Source of the DNA: a virus
DNA: 42,082 nucleotides
IMG/VR virus record: IMGVR_UViG_3300020726_000009
Span: 1-42,082 of that record
Strand: one strand, 5' to 3'
The position numbers were made by a program, and so were the translations under genes. Of the stretch, positions 13,735 through 22,553 are shown one piece after another. Each line of letters begins with the position of its first letter. Within the stretch, counting starts at the first letter, position 1. The notes beneath the pieces are model-generated. The model was not told the DNA's origin. It ran no database searches and saw nothing but the letters and a program-made list of their open reading frames with translations.

Positions 13735-13763
13735 TTGTCAAAACGATGTACATTTTCGATAAG
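13735..13763 (+). promoter_or_regulatory. Candidate late promoter
   Basis: TTGTCA (13735-13740, five of six to TTGACA) and GATAAG (13758-13763, four of six to TATAAT) are 17 nt apart. This would start transcription near 13770, just before the small terminase. The weak -10 suits a promoter that needs help from a regulator such as the HTH protein encoded upstream. Confidence 0.45.
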
Positions 13764-13786
13764 GTGGCTTAAGTCACGTATGCACC

Positions 13787-14320
13787 ATGGATAAAAGGAA
13801 AAAGTTAACACCCCCACAATGGTATGAAATAGAGCAAAGAGTTCTCAATGGGGAATCTCAAAGAGCTTTAGCTAAAGAATTCGGTATGTCTTCCAGGGGT
13901 CTTAACAAAGGTGTAGGCGAAAAAGTGAAAAAAATAGCACAAGCAGCTACTAAATTAGCTGATGCACAAAAGGCATTAAATTCCTTACCAATTTCGGGGA
14001 AAATTAGTGCTCAAACTTTAGCAGAAAAACTCATGTCTATTACAGACAATCTTTCTAGCGCTGCAGAGGTAAGTGCTCGAACGGCTCATCGCCTTTCAAA
14101 ACTCGCTAATGAGAAAGTACAGAATATAACAAGCGATAACCTCGAAGAAGAAGCAGGAAATCTTCTTATGGTTAATGGCTTAACAAACATGGCAAATGAA
14201 GCTTCTAAGATTCCTTTAGGGTTATTACAGAGTAATAAAGAGCAAGTTCAACGACTTAACGAACCCGAACAGGAAAAAGTGAAGACGCTTGATGACTTCT
14301 ACGCTCGCAGAACTTCCTAA
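13787..14320 (+). CDS. terS: Terminase small subunit
   Basis: This 177-aa protein has an N-terminal HTH-like region (NGESQRALAKEFGMSSRGLNK cut to ESQRALAKEFGMSSRG, about 24-39), a long helical middle suited to ring assembly, and a charged C-terminus. It lies directly before the large terminase and overlaps it by 29 nt. Small terminases bind packaging sites on phage DNA and feed the motor. The family is divergent, so the call relies on position plus the HTH. Confidence 0.8.
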   Translation: MDKRKKLTPPQWYEIEQRVLNGESQRALAKEFGMSSRGLNKGVGEKVKKIAQAATKLADAQKALNSLPISGKISAQTLAEKLMSITDNLSSAAEVSARTAHRLSKLANEKVQNITSDNLEEEAGNLLMVNGLTNMANEASKIPLGLLQSNKEQVQRLNEPEQEKVKTLDDFYARRTS

Positions 14321-15680
14321 TCCTGATCCAACCTTAAATCCTTGCCTTGAGGATTTCTGGTTAACTCCTGCTCGTAACCGCGTTTTATATGGCGGACGAT
14401 CAAGTTCTAAGTCTTGGGACGCAGCAGGCTTTGCAATATTCCTTAGTAATAGTTGCAAAATTCGTGTACTTTGTACCCGACAGTTCCAAAGCAAAATTGA
14501 AGAATCTGTATATACATTACTTAAAATACAGATCAATAGGTTTAATTTAGGCCACAGATTCAGAATCCTAGAAAATAAAATCATTAACCGTTATACAGGC
14601 AGTGAGTTTATTTTTTATGGTTTATGGAGATCAATTGACGAAATTAAATCTCTTGAAGGTATTGATATACATTGGGCAGAAGAAGCTCATTTACTTACCG
14701 AAGAGCAATGGGAAATATTAAACCCTACTATTCGTAAGCAAGGATCACAACATTGGATCATTTTTAATCCACGTTTGGTAACAGATTTTGTATATCGCCG
14801 TTTTGTAACCAATCCTCCTCCCAATACAATAGTTAGGAAGATCAATTACAATGACAATCCGTTCCTTAGCAACACAATGTATGCTGAAATTGAAGCTGCT
14901 AAAGCAGAAGATTACGAGAATTACCTGCATGTATATGAAGGCAATCCTAAAAGCGACGACGAAGAATCTGTTATTAAGCGCTCTCATGTCATGGCTGCTA
15001 TTGATGGCCACAATGCTCTTGGTATTCAAATTAGTGGAATACGTAGAATCGGTTTTGACGTTGCAGATGCAGGCGAAGACTATTGCGCCATGGTGGAATC
15101 TTATGGTTCATTAAACGTTTGGGCTGATCAATGGAAAGCTAAAGAAGATGAACTTCTTAAGTCTTGTACTAAAGTTTGGTCCAAAGCAAGAGAATTAAAT
15201 GCTTTAATAGTTTATGACGCTATTGGGGTAGGTGCTACCTCAGGGGCTAAGTTCAATGAGCTTAATACCTCTCATACAATTAGGATTGAACACCAGAAGT
15301 TTTTTGCTGGGGGTGCAGTAGCTAAACCTGATTCCCAATACCAAAGATCGGGAATTAAGAATCGGGACTATTTCTCAAACATCAAGGCACAAGCTTGGTG
15401 GTTAGTAGCAGATCGATTCCGCAATACATATAATGCGGTAAGAAATGGACAATCCTTCAACGATGATGATATGATCTTCATTGACGGCAATATGCCTCAT
15501 TTGAATCAGTTAATAGACGAACTTACTTCGCCTAAACAAGACTATGATAATGCTGGCAGAGTTAAAGTTGAAGGCAAAAAGGATTTAAGTAAAAGAGACA
15601 TTGCATCGCCCAACTTGGCCGATGCTTTTATCATGGCTAACTTATCGGGCGAGATGCGCAAACGTTCGTACTTTGGATAA
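14292..15680 (+). CDS. terL: Terminase large subunit
   Basis: I start it at ATG 14292 (462 aa); a TTG one codon earlier is possible. The ATPase domain has a Walker A-type loop GGRSSSKSW (34-42) and Walker B IDIHWAEEAH (124-133) with the catalytic Glu. The nuclease domain begins near RRIGFDVADAGEDYC (251-265), with metal-binding Asp256 and a later Asp in VYDAIG, as in Terminase_3/6 families. It packages DNA into the prohead and cuts it. The packaging type cannot be fixed because the contig is circularised. Confidence 0.93.
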   Translation: MTSTLAELPNPDPTLNPCLEDFWLTPARNRVLYGGRSSSKSWDAAGFAIFLSNSCKIRVLCTRQFQSKIEESVYTLLKIQINRFNLGHRFRILENKIINRYTGSEFIFYGLWRSIDEIKSLEGIDIHWAEEAHLLTEEQWEILNPTIRKQGSQHWIIFNPRLVTDFVYRRFVTNPPPNTIVRKINYNDNPFLSNTMYAEIEAAKAEDYENYLHVYEGNPKSDDEESVIKRSHVMAAIDGHNALGIQISGIRRIGFDVADAGEDYCAMVESYGSLNVWADQWKAKEDELLKSCTKVWSKARELNALIVYDAIGVGATSGAKFNELNTSHTIRIEHQKFFAGGAVAKPDSQYQRSGIKNRDYFSNIKAQAWWLVADRFRNTYNAVRNGQSFNDDDMIFIDGNMPHLNQLIDELTSPKQDYDNAGRVKVEGKKDLSKRDIASPNLADAFIMANLSGEMRKRSYFG

Positions 15681-15689
15681 CAAAATTTT

Positions 15690-18026
15690 ATGTTTAAATG
15701 GCTATTAGGAAAATCAGAGGTTCAAAAAGAACCTGAACAGCCCAAGCCACGTAGAAGTTTATTCAGCACTCATGAATTTGATACCCTTGATACTGATAGG
15801 GTACGTAATGACGTAGCAGATCAACTCCACGCATTGCAAAGAAAGCAACCCGTATTCCATGGTGACTTTGCTATGGACGATTCAAGCAATGGTATTGCTA
15901 ATTTTAAAATGTATGCCAATGGGATGAATACAGTTTCAGATGCTGTTATTGGTTGGTATGCTTCCCAAGGATTCATTGGCGCACAACTATGCGGCATCAT
16001 TGCCCAAAATTGGTTAGTTAATAAAGCATGTGCAATGCCTGCTGACGATGCTATTCGTAAAGGTTATAACATTGTCACTACTGATGGTGATGAGCTTGAT
16101 CCTGAAGCAGTAAAAATTCTTAAGTCTTATGATAAGTCATTAAAGCTTGAATGGAACATGCGTGAGTTTATCCGCAAAGGTAGAATCTTTGGTGTTCGCA
16201 TTGCAATGTTTAAAGTGCAGTCCACTGATCCTCAATACTATGAAAAACCATTCAACATTGATGGCGTTACACCTGGTTCATATAAAGGTATTGTTCAAGT
16301 TGATCCTTACTGGACTGCTCCTATGCTCGACGGTCCAAGCGCAAGCCAACCTGACACATTGCACTTTTACGAGCCGACCTGGTGGATTATCAATGGTAAA
16401 AAAGTGCATCGCTCACACCTCATTATCTTTCGTCATGCTGAACCAGTAGACGTACTTAAGCCTCAATACATTTATGGCGGCATACCGCTAACACAACAAA
16501 TCATGGAGCGTGTATACGCTGCTGAACGTGTTTCTAATGAAGCTCCACAATTAGCTATGTCCAAACGGACTACTATTTGGCTTACTGATATGGAAGCAGT
16601 AATGACCAATACAAATGATGCTGTTGGTAGATTACAGACTTGGGCGCAGTTCAGAGATAACTATGGTATCAAGTTAGGCGATAAAGAAGGCGATGAGTTC
16701 AATCAGTTTGATACTTCATTAGCAGACTTTGATTCGCTTATCATGACTCAATACCAATTGGTAGCAGCTATTGCTGGCGTACCAGCCACTAAGCTCCTTG
16801 GTACTTCTCCTAAAGGCTTTAATGCTACGGGTGATTATGAAGAAGCTAGTTATCATGAGTTATTGGAGTCTATTCAAGCTCATGACTTAACTCCATTAGC
16901 CGAACGTCATCATCAGTTAGTTATTAAAGCTTATGTTGAGCCACAACTAAAAATGAGAATGGACGTTGAAACCACTTTGAACTGGTTGCCGCTTGATACA
17001 CCTACAGCTAAAGAGCTTGCAGATACTAACTTAACTAAAGCTCAGACTGGTCAAACATTGATTACTTCAGGTGCATTATCCAGTGAGGATGAGCGCCAAC
17101 GTATTGCTACTGATAAGCAATCCGGCTACAATGAAATGGGTTTAGAAGACCAAGATATGCCTGATGAAGGCGAAGAGCTTGCTGATGAAGATTTACTTGA
17201 TACTCAAGACCAAAACTTTGATGATCCTGAAGTAGGCGGTGGCCCAATCGGTAAAAAGCTTGCAGTTGCTCAAGATGCTGATGATGAGAAATGGATTACT
17301 GTTAAAGGAGCTCATATACTAGTGAATGGTAAAGGCGACGTTATCAAAGGTCCAGATATCACCCATGAACATATAGAAAAACATTTCAAACAAGTAAGCC
17401 AAGAAGAAGGTTTAGCATACCATAAAGAGCACAAATTATATTTTGGTGAAGAGCATAGAAAAACTGGCATTGAAACTCATCATAAAATGGATAGAGACCT
17501 TCAACGTGTTGAAGGCGTTCATGCCGTTAGTATAGCTCCTAATAAATCTAAATCAGGCAAAGAAGAACATTATTTACCTAAAACAGAATCAGAAAAAAAA
17601 GAACCAAATAGCAATTCTGGCGAAAAATCGGATAAAGCTTATGCTTTAAGTTCTAAAGGATCTTCACAAGAAGCTATCAATGCTCATATCGAAGCCATTA
17701 AGGCTTATGAAGCAGAAGGCAAAAAAGAATTAGCTAATCGCCATAAAGAAATGGTAACTAAGCACATGGTTAACCTTTCGGGAAAGAAAAAGCAATCCCC
17801 AGAAGGACCACCTCCTACTGCAGAAGAACGTCGTAATGATGATCATGGAGCAGGAGCTAAAGCAGATGCAGCTTATGCGTTAAGTTCTAAAGGCAATTCA
17901 ATGGAAGCATTTAATGCTCATAATGAAGCAGCAGAAGCTTACCAAAGTGAAGGCAAAGAAGCTTTAGCAAAACGCCATAGAGACACAGCAAGAGAAATAT
18001 TTACGGCCCTTCGATATAAGAAGTAA
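15690..18026 (+). CDS. Portal protein (DUF1073-like) with C-terminal tandem repeats
   Basis: This 778-aa protein has a portal core at about 1-480, with IIAQNWLVNKACAMPADDAIRKG style helices, a GRIFGVRIAMF segment and a YQLVAAIAGVPATKLLG motif typical of DUF1073/SPP1-class portals. An acidic hinge (about 490-520) leads to an extra region: a WITVKGAHILVNGKGDVIKG domain (about 532-551), then two copies of a helical unit of about 45 aa at about 648-693 and 726-771, both with YALSSKG, EA.NAH and EGK..LA.RH. Portals form the dodecameric DNA gate. The extension is unusual. Confidence 0.88.
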   Translation: MFKWLLGKSEVQKEPEQPKPRRSLFSTHEFDTLDTDRVRNDVADQLHALQRKQPVFHGDFAMDDSSNGIANFKMYANGMNTVSDAVIGWYASQGFIGAQLCGIIAQNWLVNKACAMPADDAIRKGYNIVTTDGDELDPEAVKILKSYDKSLKLEWNMREFIRKGRIFGVRIAMFKVQSTDPQYYEKPFNIDGVTPGSYKGIVQVDPYWTAPMLDGPSASQPDTLHFYEPTWWIINGKKVHRSHLIIFRHAEPVDVLKPQYIYGGIPLTQQIMERVYAAERVSNEAPQLAMSKRTTIWLTDMEAVMTNTNDAVGRLQTWAQFRDNYGIKLGDKEGDEFNQFDTSLADFDSLIMTQYQLVAAIAGVPATKLLGTSPKGFNATGDYEEASYHELLESIQAHDLTPLAERHHQLVIKAYVEPQLKMRMDVETTLNWLPLDTPTAKELADTNLTKAQTGQTLITSGALSSEDERQRIATDKQSGYNEMGLEDQDMPDEGEELADEDLLDTQDQNFDDPEVGGGPIGKKLAVAQDADDEKWITVKGAHILVNGKGDVIKGPDITHEHIEKHFKQVSQEEGLAYHKEHKLYFGEEHRKTGIETHHKMDRDLQRVEGVHAVSIAPNKSKSGKEEHYLPKTESEKKEPNSNSGEKSDKAYALSSKGSSQEAINAHIEAIKAYEAEGKKELANRHKEMVTKHMVNLSGKKKQSPEGPPPTAEERRNDDHGAGAKADAAYALSSKGNSMEAFNAHNEAAEAYQSEGKEALAKRHRDTAREIFTALRYKK

Positions 18027-18028
18027 AC

Positions 18029-18859
18029 ATGCCAATCCGCAAACCTATCTCTAAAGACGGAGCAATAGGCAAAGCATTAAGTCCAAATGCAGGAATATCC
18101 GCAGACTTTGCTAAGCCTATTACTAAGTTGATCGGTTTGATGTATCGTGATACTTTAAGAGAACTTAAAGCAGTATTTGAAGAAACAAACTTTGTTTCTG
18201 CTATGGATGCTTCTACAAGTAGTCAAGCAAGAATAGCTATGAACCGCTTAATGAATAAGTGGTCTGATAGGTTTGATGATATTGCTAAGGGTATAGTAGA
18301 TCGCATGATCGCACGTACGCTTAAGAACTCTTCAGTGACTTTAGCTTTATCTCTTAAAGAAGTTAGTGCTAATTTTGAAATAGACACTACTTTAATCAAT
18401 GAACGGCTAACTGAAGTCATTAAAGCTAGTACACAAGAAGCAGTAATGCTGATTAAACGTATACCAGAAAGATTCCTTGGTGATGTGCAAGGACAAGTTA
18501 TGCGGAGCATTACTACTGGTAAAGGTATGCAAGATTTAATCCCTTACTTAACTAAGAAGTATAATGGCGACGTAAGGCATGCTCGTTTAACAGCGGCAGA
18601 CCAAACAAGAAAAGCTTATCAATCTATTAACACCTCAAGATTAAAAACTTTGGGGATTAAAAAGTTTATATGGATTCATTCAGGAGGCGGTAAAGCTCCA
18701 CGTTTAGACCATATAAAAATGTCAGGTAATGAGTATTCGTTCGACGATCCTCCCGTAATAGGTAAAATGTACGGTAATGAAGTACGAGGATTACCGGGAG
18801 ATTTACCTAATTGCAGGTGTATTTATAAACCAATCATCAACTTTGATTTAGAGGATTAA
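18029..18859 (+). CDS. Phage head morphogenesis protein (MuF/SPP1 gp7-like)
   Basis: This 276-aa protein has a C-terminal MuF-type domain: the RHARLTAADQTRKAYQ helix, a WIHSGGGKAPRLDHIKMSG block (R.DH..M.G) and the closing PNCRC motif. The N-terminal half is helical. It directly follows the portal gene, the normal place for this minor head protein, which travels with the portal and can be ejected into the host. No toxin domain is fused to it. Confidence 0.87.
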   Translation: MPIRKPISKDGAIGKALSPNAGISADFAKPITKLIGLMYRDTLRELKAVFEETNFVSAMDASTSSQARIAMNRLMNKWSDRFDDIAKGIVDRMIARTLKNSSVTLALSLKEVSANFEIDTTLINERLTEVIKASTQEAVMLIKRIPERFLGDVQGQVMRSITTGKGMQDLIPYLTKKYNGDVRHARLTAADQTRKAYQSINTSRLKTLGIKKFIWIHSGGGKAPRLDHIKMSGNEYSFDDPPVIGKMYGNEVRGLPGDLPNCRCIYKPIINFDLED

Positions 18860-18861
18860 AC

Positions 18862-19443
18862 ATGAAAGATCAATTAAATGCAGTGGAATCAGCAAATATA
18901 AGCATTGCTTCTGTTGCTGGTTTGGGCGAATCTGCTCAAGCTGAAGGTGTTTACACTTTCAAATGCTTTGAATATGAAGGCGGTCCTCTCCTTTGGGAAG
19001 ATAAGATCGACAACGTAGTTTGTACCCTTGGTAAAAATCTAATGCTGCAAACAGCTTTGACTGGCTCAGCTTATACAGTGACTGGTCCTTACATGGGCTT
19101 AATCTCTAGCGTTTCATATACAGCAGTTGCTGCAGCCGATACTATGGCTTCTCATGCTGGCTGGACTGAAGCTGGTTCTACAAACGCTCCAACTTTTGCA
19201 GCTCGTGTTGCTCCTGCTTTTGGTACAGCTTCTGCCGGCGCAATTTCTACTAGTTCTGCTACTAGTTTCACAATGACTGGCGCAGGTACTTTAGTAGGAG
19301 CGTTCATTACTTATGGTACCGGCGCAGTGACTACTTTGATGAGCACAGCAGGTACATTGTTATCAGCAGGCGCATTCACAGGCGGCAATCAGCCAGTTAA
19401 CAGTGGTAACGTAGTTCAAGTTACTTACTCCCTCAGCTTATAA
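18862..19443 (+). CDS. Putative virion structural protein (193 aa)
   Basis: The N-terminal third is mixed (TFKCFEYEGGPLLWEDKIDN), and the rest is rich in Ala, Thr, Ser and Gly with alternating beta-strand character (YTVTGPYMGLISSVSY, FTMTGAGTLVGAFITYG). This composition is typical of phage decoration or fibre proteins. It follows the head morphogenesis gene by 2 nt. I do not recognise a named family with certainty. Confidence 0.65.
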   Translation: MKDQLNAVESANISIASVAGLGESAQAEGVYTFKCFEYEGGPLLWEDKIDNVVCTLGKNLMLQTALTGSAYTVTGPYMGLISSVSYTAVAAADTMASHAGWTEAGSTNAPTFAARVAPAFGTASAGAISTSSATSFTMTGAGTLVGAFITYGTGAVTTLMSTAGTLLSAGAFTGGNQPVNSGNVVQVTYSLSL

Positions 19444-19457
19444 TCAAGGAATAAATC

Positions 19458-19640
19458 ATGCCTAAATTTACCCAAGGTCAAGAAGTATCTCAAGTCATTA
19501 CTGCTCCAATTACTGGCACAGTAACTAAGTTTGCATTTGATGAAAACACTGGCGAAATCGTCTTTTTAGTATCTTATAAAGATGCTGATGGAGAAGACCA
19601 AGCTCGCTATTTCAAAGAAACTGAAATCGCTGCGGTCTAA
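19458..19640 (+). CDS. Small hypothetical structural-region protein (60 aa)
   Basis: A compact, mostly beta protein (VITAPITGTVTKFAFDENTG, IVFLVSYKDADGEDQ) of a size and style often seen between head genes, perhaps SH3-like. AAGGAATAAATC precedes the ATG. It ends 2 nt before the large glycine-rich fibre gene. Function unknown; a small cement or connector role is only a guess from position. Confidence 0.6.
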   Translation: MPKFTQGQEVSQVITAPITGTVTKFAFDENTGEIVFLVSYKDADGEDQARYFKETEIAAV

Positions 19641-19642
19641 TC

Positions 19643-22129
19643 ATGGCTTTTAAATTAGTTGATCGGGTAAGAGAATCCACAATCTCCCCCGGTACGGGTA
19701 CGGCAACTCTCGCTGGTGCTGCACTTGGCTATCAAACCTTCTCCGCTGGGGTAGGGGCAAATAACACGACTTACTATGTTATTGCGGATCAGTCAGGCGC
19801 AAACTGGGAAGTGGGTTATGGCACTGTTGGGGCGGGTGGCACTACGCTTGCCCGTACTACAGTGCTGTCCTCGTCTAATTCTGGCTCACTAGTGAACTTC
19901 TCCAGTGGTACGCAAGACGTTTGGGTCGATTACCCAGCAACTAAGGCAGTATTTCAAGATTCAACTGGGACCGTATCTGTCCCAGTATTGTTGACAACTT
20001 CAACAACTAACACGACTCCAAATCTTAGTTTTAATGCGTCAAACACTGGCTTTTCTGTTGGCGCAAGTGTTTCAGGAAGTTATCTTCAATCTCTTTTGCA
20101 AAACAAAAGCGGAACTGCTGGAGCTTCAGCTAATTACGTTTTAAGCAATGACTTAGGAACTGATTCTACCTATTACGGTGAATTCGGAATGAACTCCTCG
20201 GTATATAGTTCAGGAACTCCCTCAGATTTTTTCTCTATCAATAATGGAATTTATTTTTCAGGTCATGATGGGGATATAACTTTTGGCTCGGGCAATGGTT
20301 TTAAATCATATTTTGCTTGGGGATCTTCAGGTCAATCTGCTCACGTTATTAACGCAGTTGGAGCTCTTGGATTTTCAACAAATCTAGGAACTACTCCAGC
20401 ATTAAGTGGTACAACAGGCTATGGTACTTCAGGCCAAGTTCCAATAAGCGCAGGATCTGCTGGTGCAGTTTCTTGGAGCAGCACTCCAACATTGACCGGA
20501 ACAAATTTTACTGGCGTTCCCATTAGCACTGCAATTAGCGGTCTAGGCACTGGCGTTGCGTCAGCCTTAGCTATTGCTATTGGCTCTGCAGGTGCTCCAG
20601 TTACATTTAACGGAGCTCTTGGAACCCCTTCAAGCGGTACGCTTACAAATACAACTGGTTTCCCTGCTGCAAACTTAGCAGGAACTGCTTTACCTTCAGC
20701 GATTGTTTCCTCCAGCCTTACCTCTGTCGGCACAATCGGCACTGGTACATGGCAAGGCAGCTTAATTGGTGCAACTTATGGCGGTACAGGTCAATCAACA
20801 GTCACTACTGGCGATCTGCTTTATGGTTCCGCAACAAATACATGGTCAAAATTAGGAATTGGAGCCACAGGCACAATTCTTAGGGTAGTAAGTGGATTAC
20901 CTGCTTGGGGTACTGACTACACTGGCACAGTAACCTCTGTAAGCGGTACTGGATCAGTAAATGGCATTACCTTGACTGGTACTGTCACTGCAAGCGGAAG
21001 CTTGACTTTAGGCGGTACGCTTTCAGGAATTGCCAACAGTCAGCTTACAAATAGCTCTATCTCGATCAACGGAAACTCTGTTTCCTTGGGTGGTTCATAT
21101 ACCGTTACTTCAGCAAACGTAAGCGATCAAGCTAATACGTCTACTGGATATTTTTCTTTACCTTTAGGTACAACTGCTCAAAGACCTACCCCTTCTCAAG
21201 CAGGAGGTGTTCGTATGAACTCTTCCACAGGAACTCCTGAGTGGTATTCTTCTGTTGCTTCTGCATGGGTTGCGTTTAATGCTGCAGCTCCTTATCTTGT
21301 AAACTATTTAGTAGTTGCAGGTGGAGGCGGTGGAGGCGGTACAGGTAACGGATCAAACATCGGCTACGCTGGTGGAGGCGGTGGTGGTGCAGGTGGTTTA
21401 AGATCCACAGTTACTGCTACAGGTGGTGGTGGTACTTTAGAATCTGCAGTTTATTTTGTTTCTGGTACAACGTACACTGTTACTGTTGGTGCTGGAGGTA
21501 GTGGAGGTACTTATTTAAACTCTACAGCTACCAACGGCGGTAGTTCTTCAATTTCAGGAACTGGTCTTACTACTATTTCTACTGTTGGAGGTGGTGGTGT
21601 TATCAATGGAACAGGTCAAGTTGGTGGTAGCGGTGGTGGTGCTTATGGCGGAGCTGCTGGCGGTGCTGCTGGGACTGCAAATCAAGGATATGCTGGTAGC
21701 CCTTCAGGTAGTGGTGATGGCGGTTGTGCTGGCGGTGGTGCTGGTGGAACTGGTACTACTGTTAGCGGAACTACAGGGGCAACAGGCGGTACTGGTGTAG
21801 CAGTAGCTATTTCAGGATCATCAACTTATTATGCTGGCGGTGGTGGCGGTGGTGGTTATCAAGGTAGCACTAGCGGTGGTGGCGGAAATGGCGGTGGTGG
21901 TTCTGGTGGCGGTAATGCTGGTGGTACAAATACTGGCGGTGGTGGTGGTGGCGCAAGAATGAATAACCAAACATCTGGTTTAACAGGTGGTGGTGGTGGT
22001 TCTGGTGTTGTAATCTTATCTGTACCTACTGCAAACTACTCAGGAAAAACTACTGGTAGCCCGACTGTAACTACATCAGGAAGCAATACTATCTTAACTT
22101 TTACTGGTTCTGGAACTTACACTGCATAA
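19643..22129 (+). CDS. Fibre/adhesin-like structural protein with glycine-rich C-terminal domain
   Basis: This 828-aa protein starts with a domain common in phage fibre proteins (MAFKLVDRVRESTISPGTG, VWVDYPATKAVF). A long Ser/Thr/Gly beta-repeat shaft follows (SGTLTNTTGFPAANLAG, GTITLTGTV-like strands). From about residue 555 it becomes a glycine-rich domain (YLVVAGGGGGGG, GGGGAGG, GGNAGGTNTGGGGG). Such Gly-rich domains form polyglycine II sandwiches in some phage receptor-binding tips. It is coded among head genes, so it may be a head fibre instead of a tail fibre. Confidence 0.75.
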   Translation: MAFKLVDRVRESTISPGTGTATLAGAALGYQTFSAGVGANNTTYYVIADQSGANWEVGYGTVGAGGTTLARTTVLSSSNSGSLVNFSSGTQDVWVDYPATKAVFQDSTGTVSVPVLLTTSTTNTTPNLSFNASNTGFSVGASVSGSYLQSLLQNKSGTAGASANYVLSNDLGTDSTYYGEFGMNSSVYSSGTPSDFFSINNGIYFSGHDGDITFGSGNGFKSYFAWGSSGQSAHVINAVGALGFSTNLGTTPALSGTTGYGTSGQVPISAGSAGAVSWSSTPTLTGTNFTGVPISTAISGLGTGVASALAIAIGSAGAPVTFNGALGTPSSGTLTNTTGFPAANLAGTALPSAIVSSSLTSVGTIGTGTWQGSLIGATYGGTGQSTVTTGDLLYGSATNTWSKLGIGATGTILRVVSGLPAWGTDYTGTVTSVSGTGSVNGITLTGTVTASGSLTLGGTLSGIANSQLTNSSISINGNSVSLGGSYTVTSANVSDQANTSTGYFSLPLGTTAQRPTPSQAGGVRMNSSTGTPEWYSSVASAWVAFNAAAPYLVNYLVVAGGGGGGGTGNGSNIGYAGGGGGGAGGLRSTVTATGGGGTLESAVYFVSGTTYTVTVGAGGSGGTYLNSTATNGGSSSISGTGLTTISTVGGGGVINGTGQVGGSGGGAYGGAAGGAAGTANQGYAGSPSGSGDGGCAGGGAGGTGTTVSGTTGATGGTGVAVAISGSSTYYAGGGGGGGYQGSTSGGGGNGGGGSGGGNAGGTNTGGGGGGARMNNQTSGLTGGGGGSGVVILSVPTANYSGKTTGSPTVTTSGSNTILTFTGSGTYTA

Positions 22130-22136
22130 GGAATAT

Positions 22137-22553
22137 ATGTCACATTTTGCTAAAATAGAAAATGGAATAGTAACTCAAGTTATCGTAGCTAACGATGATT
22201 TTGTTGTCTCTGAAAAAATCGGAGATCAAGTTGTATGGAAACAAACTTCATATAATACTCATGGTAATGTTCATTATGGTCCTGATGGAATGCCTGATGG
22301 AGGAACTGCACTCAGAGGAAATTATGCTGGTATAGGTTATATCTATGATTCAGTTAATGATGTATTTTATGCTCCAAGACCTTTAGACATTCATGGTTTA
22401 CCATGCACAAAATGGACTATTGGTGCTCCAAATTGGGAATGGAACCCTCCAATCCCATGCCCAATCCTATCCCCTGACCAAAACCCTCCAATTTATTATG
22501 GATGGGATGACGCAGCTAATGCTTGGGTTCCACTTAATTCAGTAGGCGAATAA
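22137..22553 (+). CDS. Small structural protein (138 aa), fibre-associated
   Basis: This protein begins MSHFAKIENGIVTQVIVAND, a form repeatedly seen in environmental phages as a stand-alone protein or fibre tip domain. It continues with GNVHYGPDGMPDGGTALRGN, then YAGIGYIYDSVNDVFYAPRP and tryptophan-rich segments (NWEWNPP). It is flanked by two fibre-like genes. Probably part of the same surface structure; exact role unknown. Confidence 0.7.
   Translation: MSHFAKIENGIVTQVIVANDDFVVSEKIGDQVVWKQTSYNTHGNVHYGPDGMPDGGTALRGNYAGIGYIYDSVNDVFYAPRPLDIHGLPCTKWTIGAPNWEWNPPIPCPILSPDQNPPIYYGWDDAANAWVPLNSVGE

Noticed and set aside
20419-20742. Long antisense frames across fibre genes (also 22948-23158, 30233-30481)
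   Set aside because: They are mirror frames of low-complexity Ala/Thr/Gly/Ser coding repeats with no binding sites and no independent signal.
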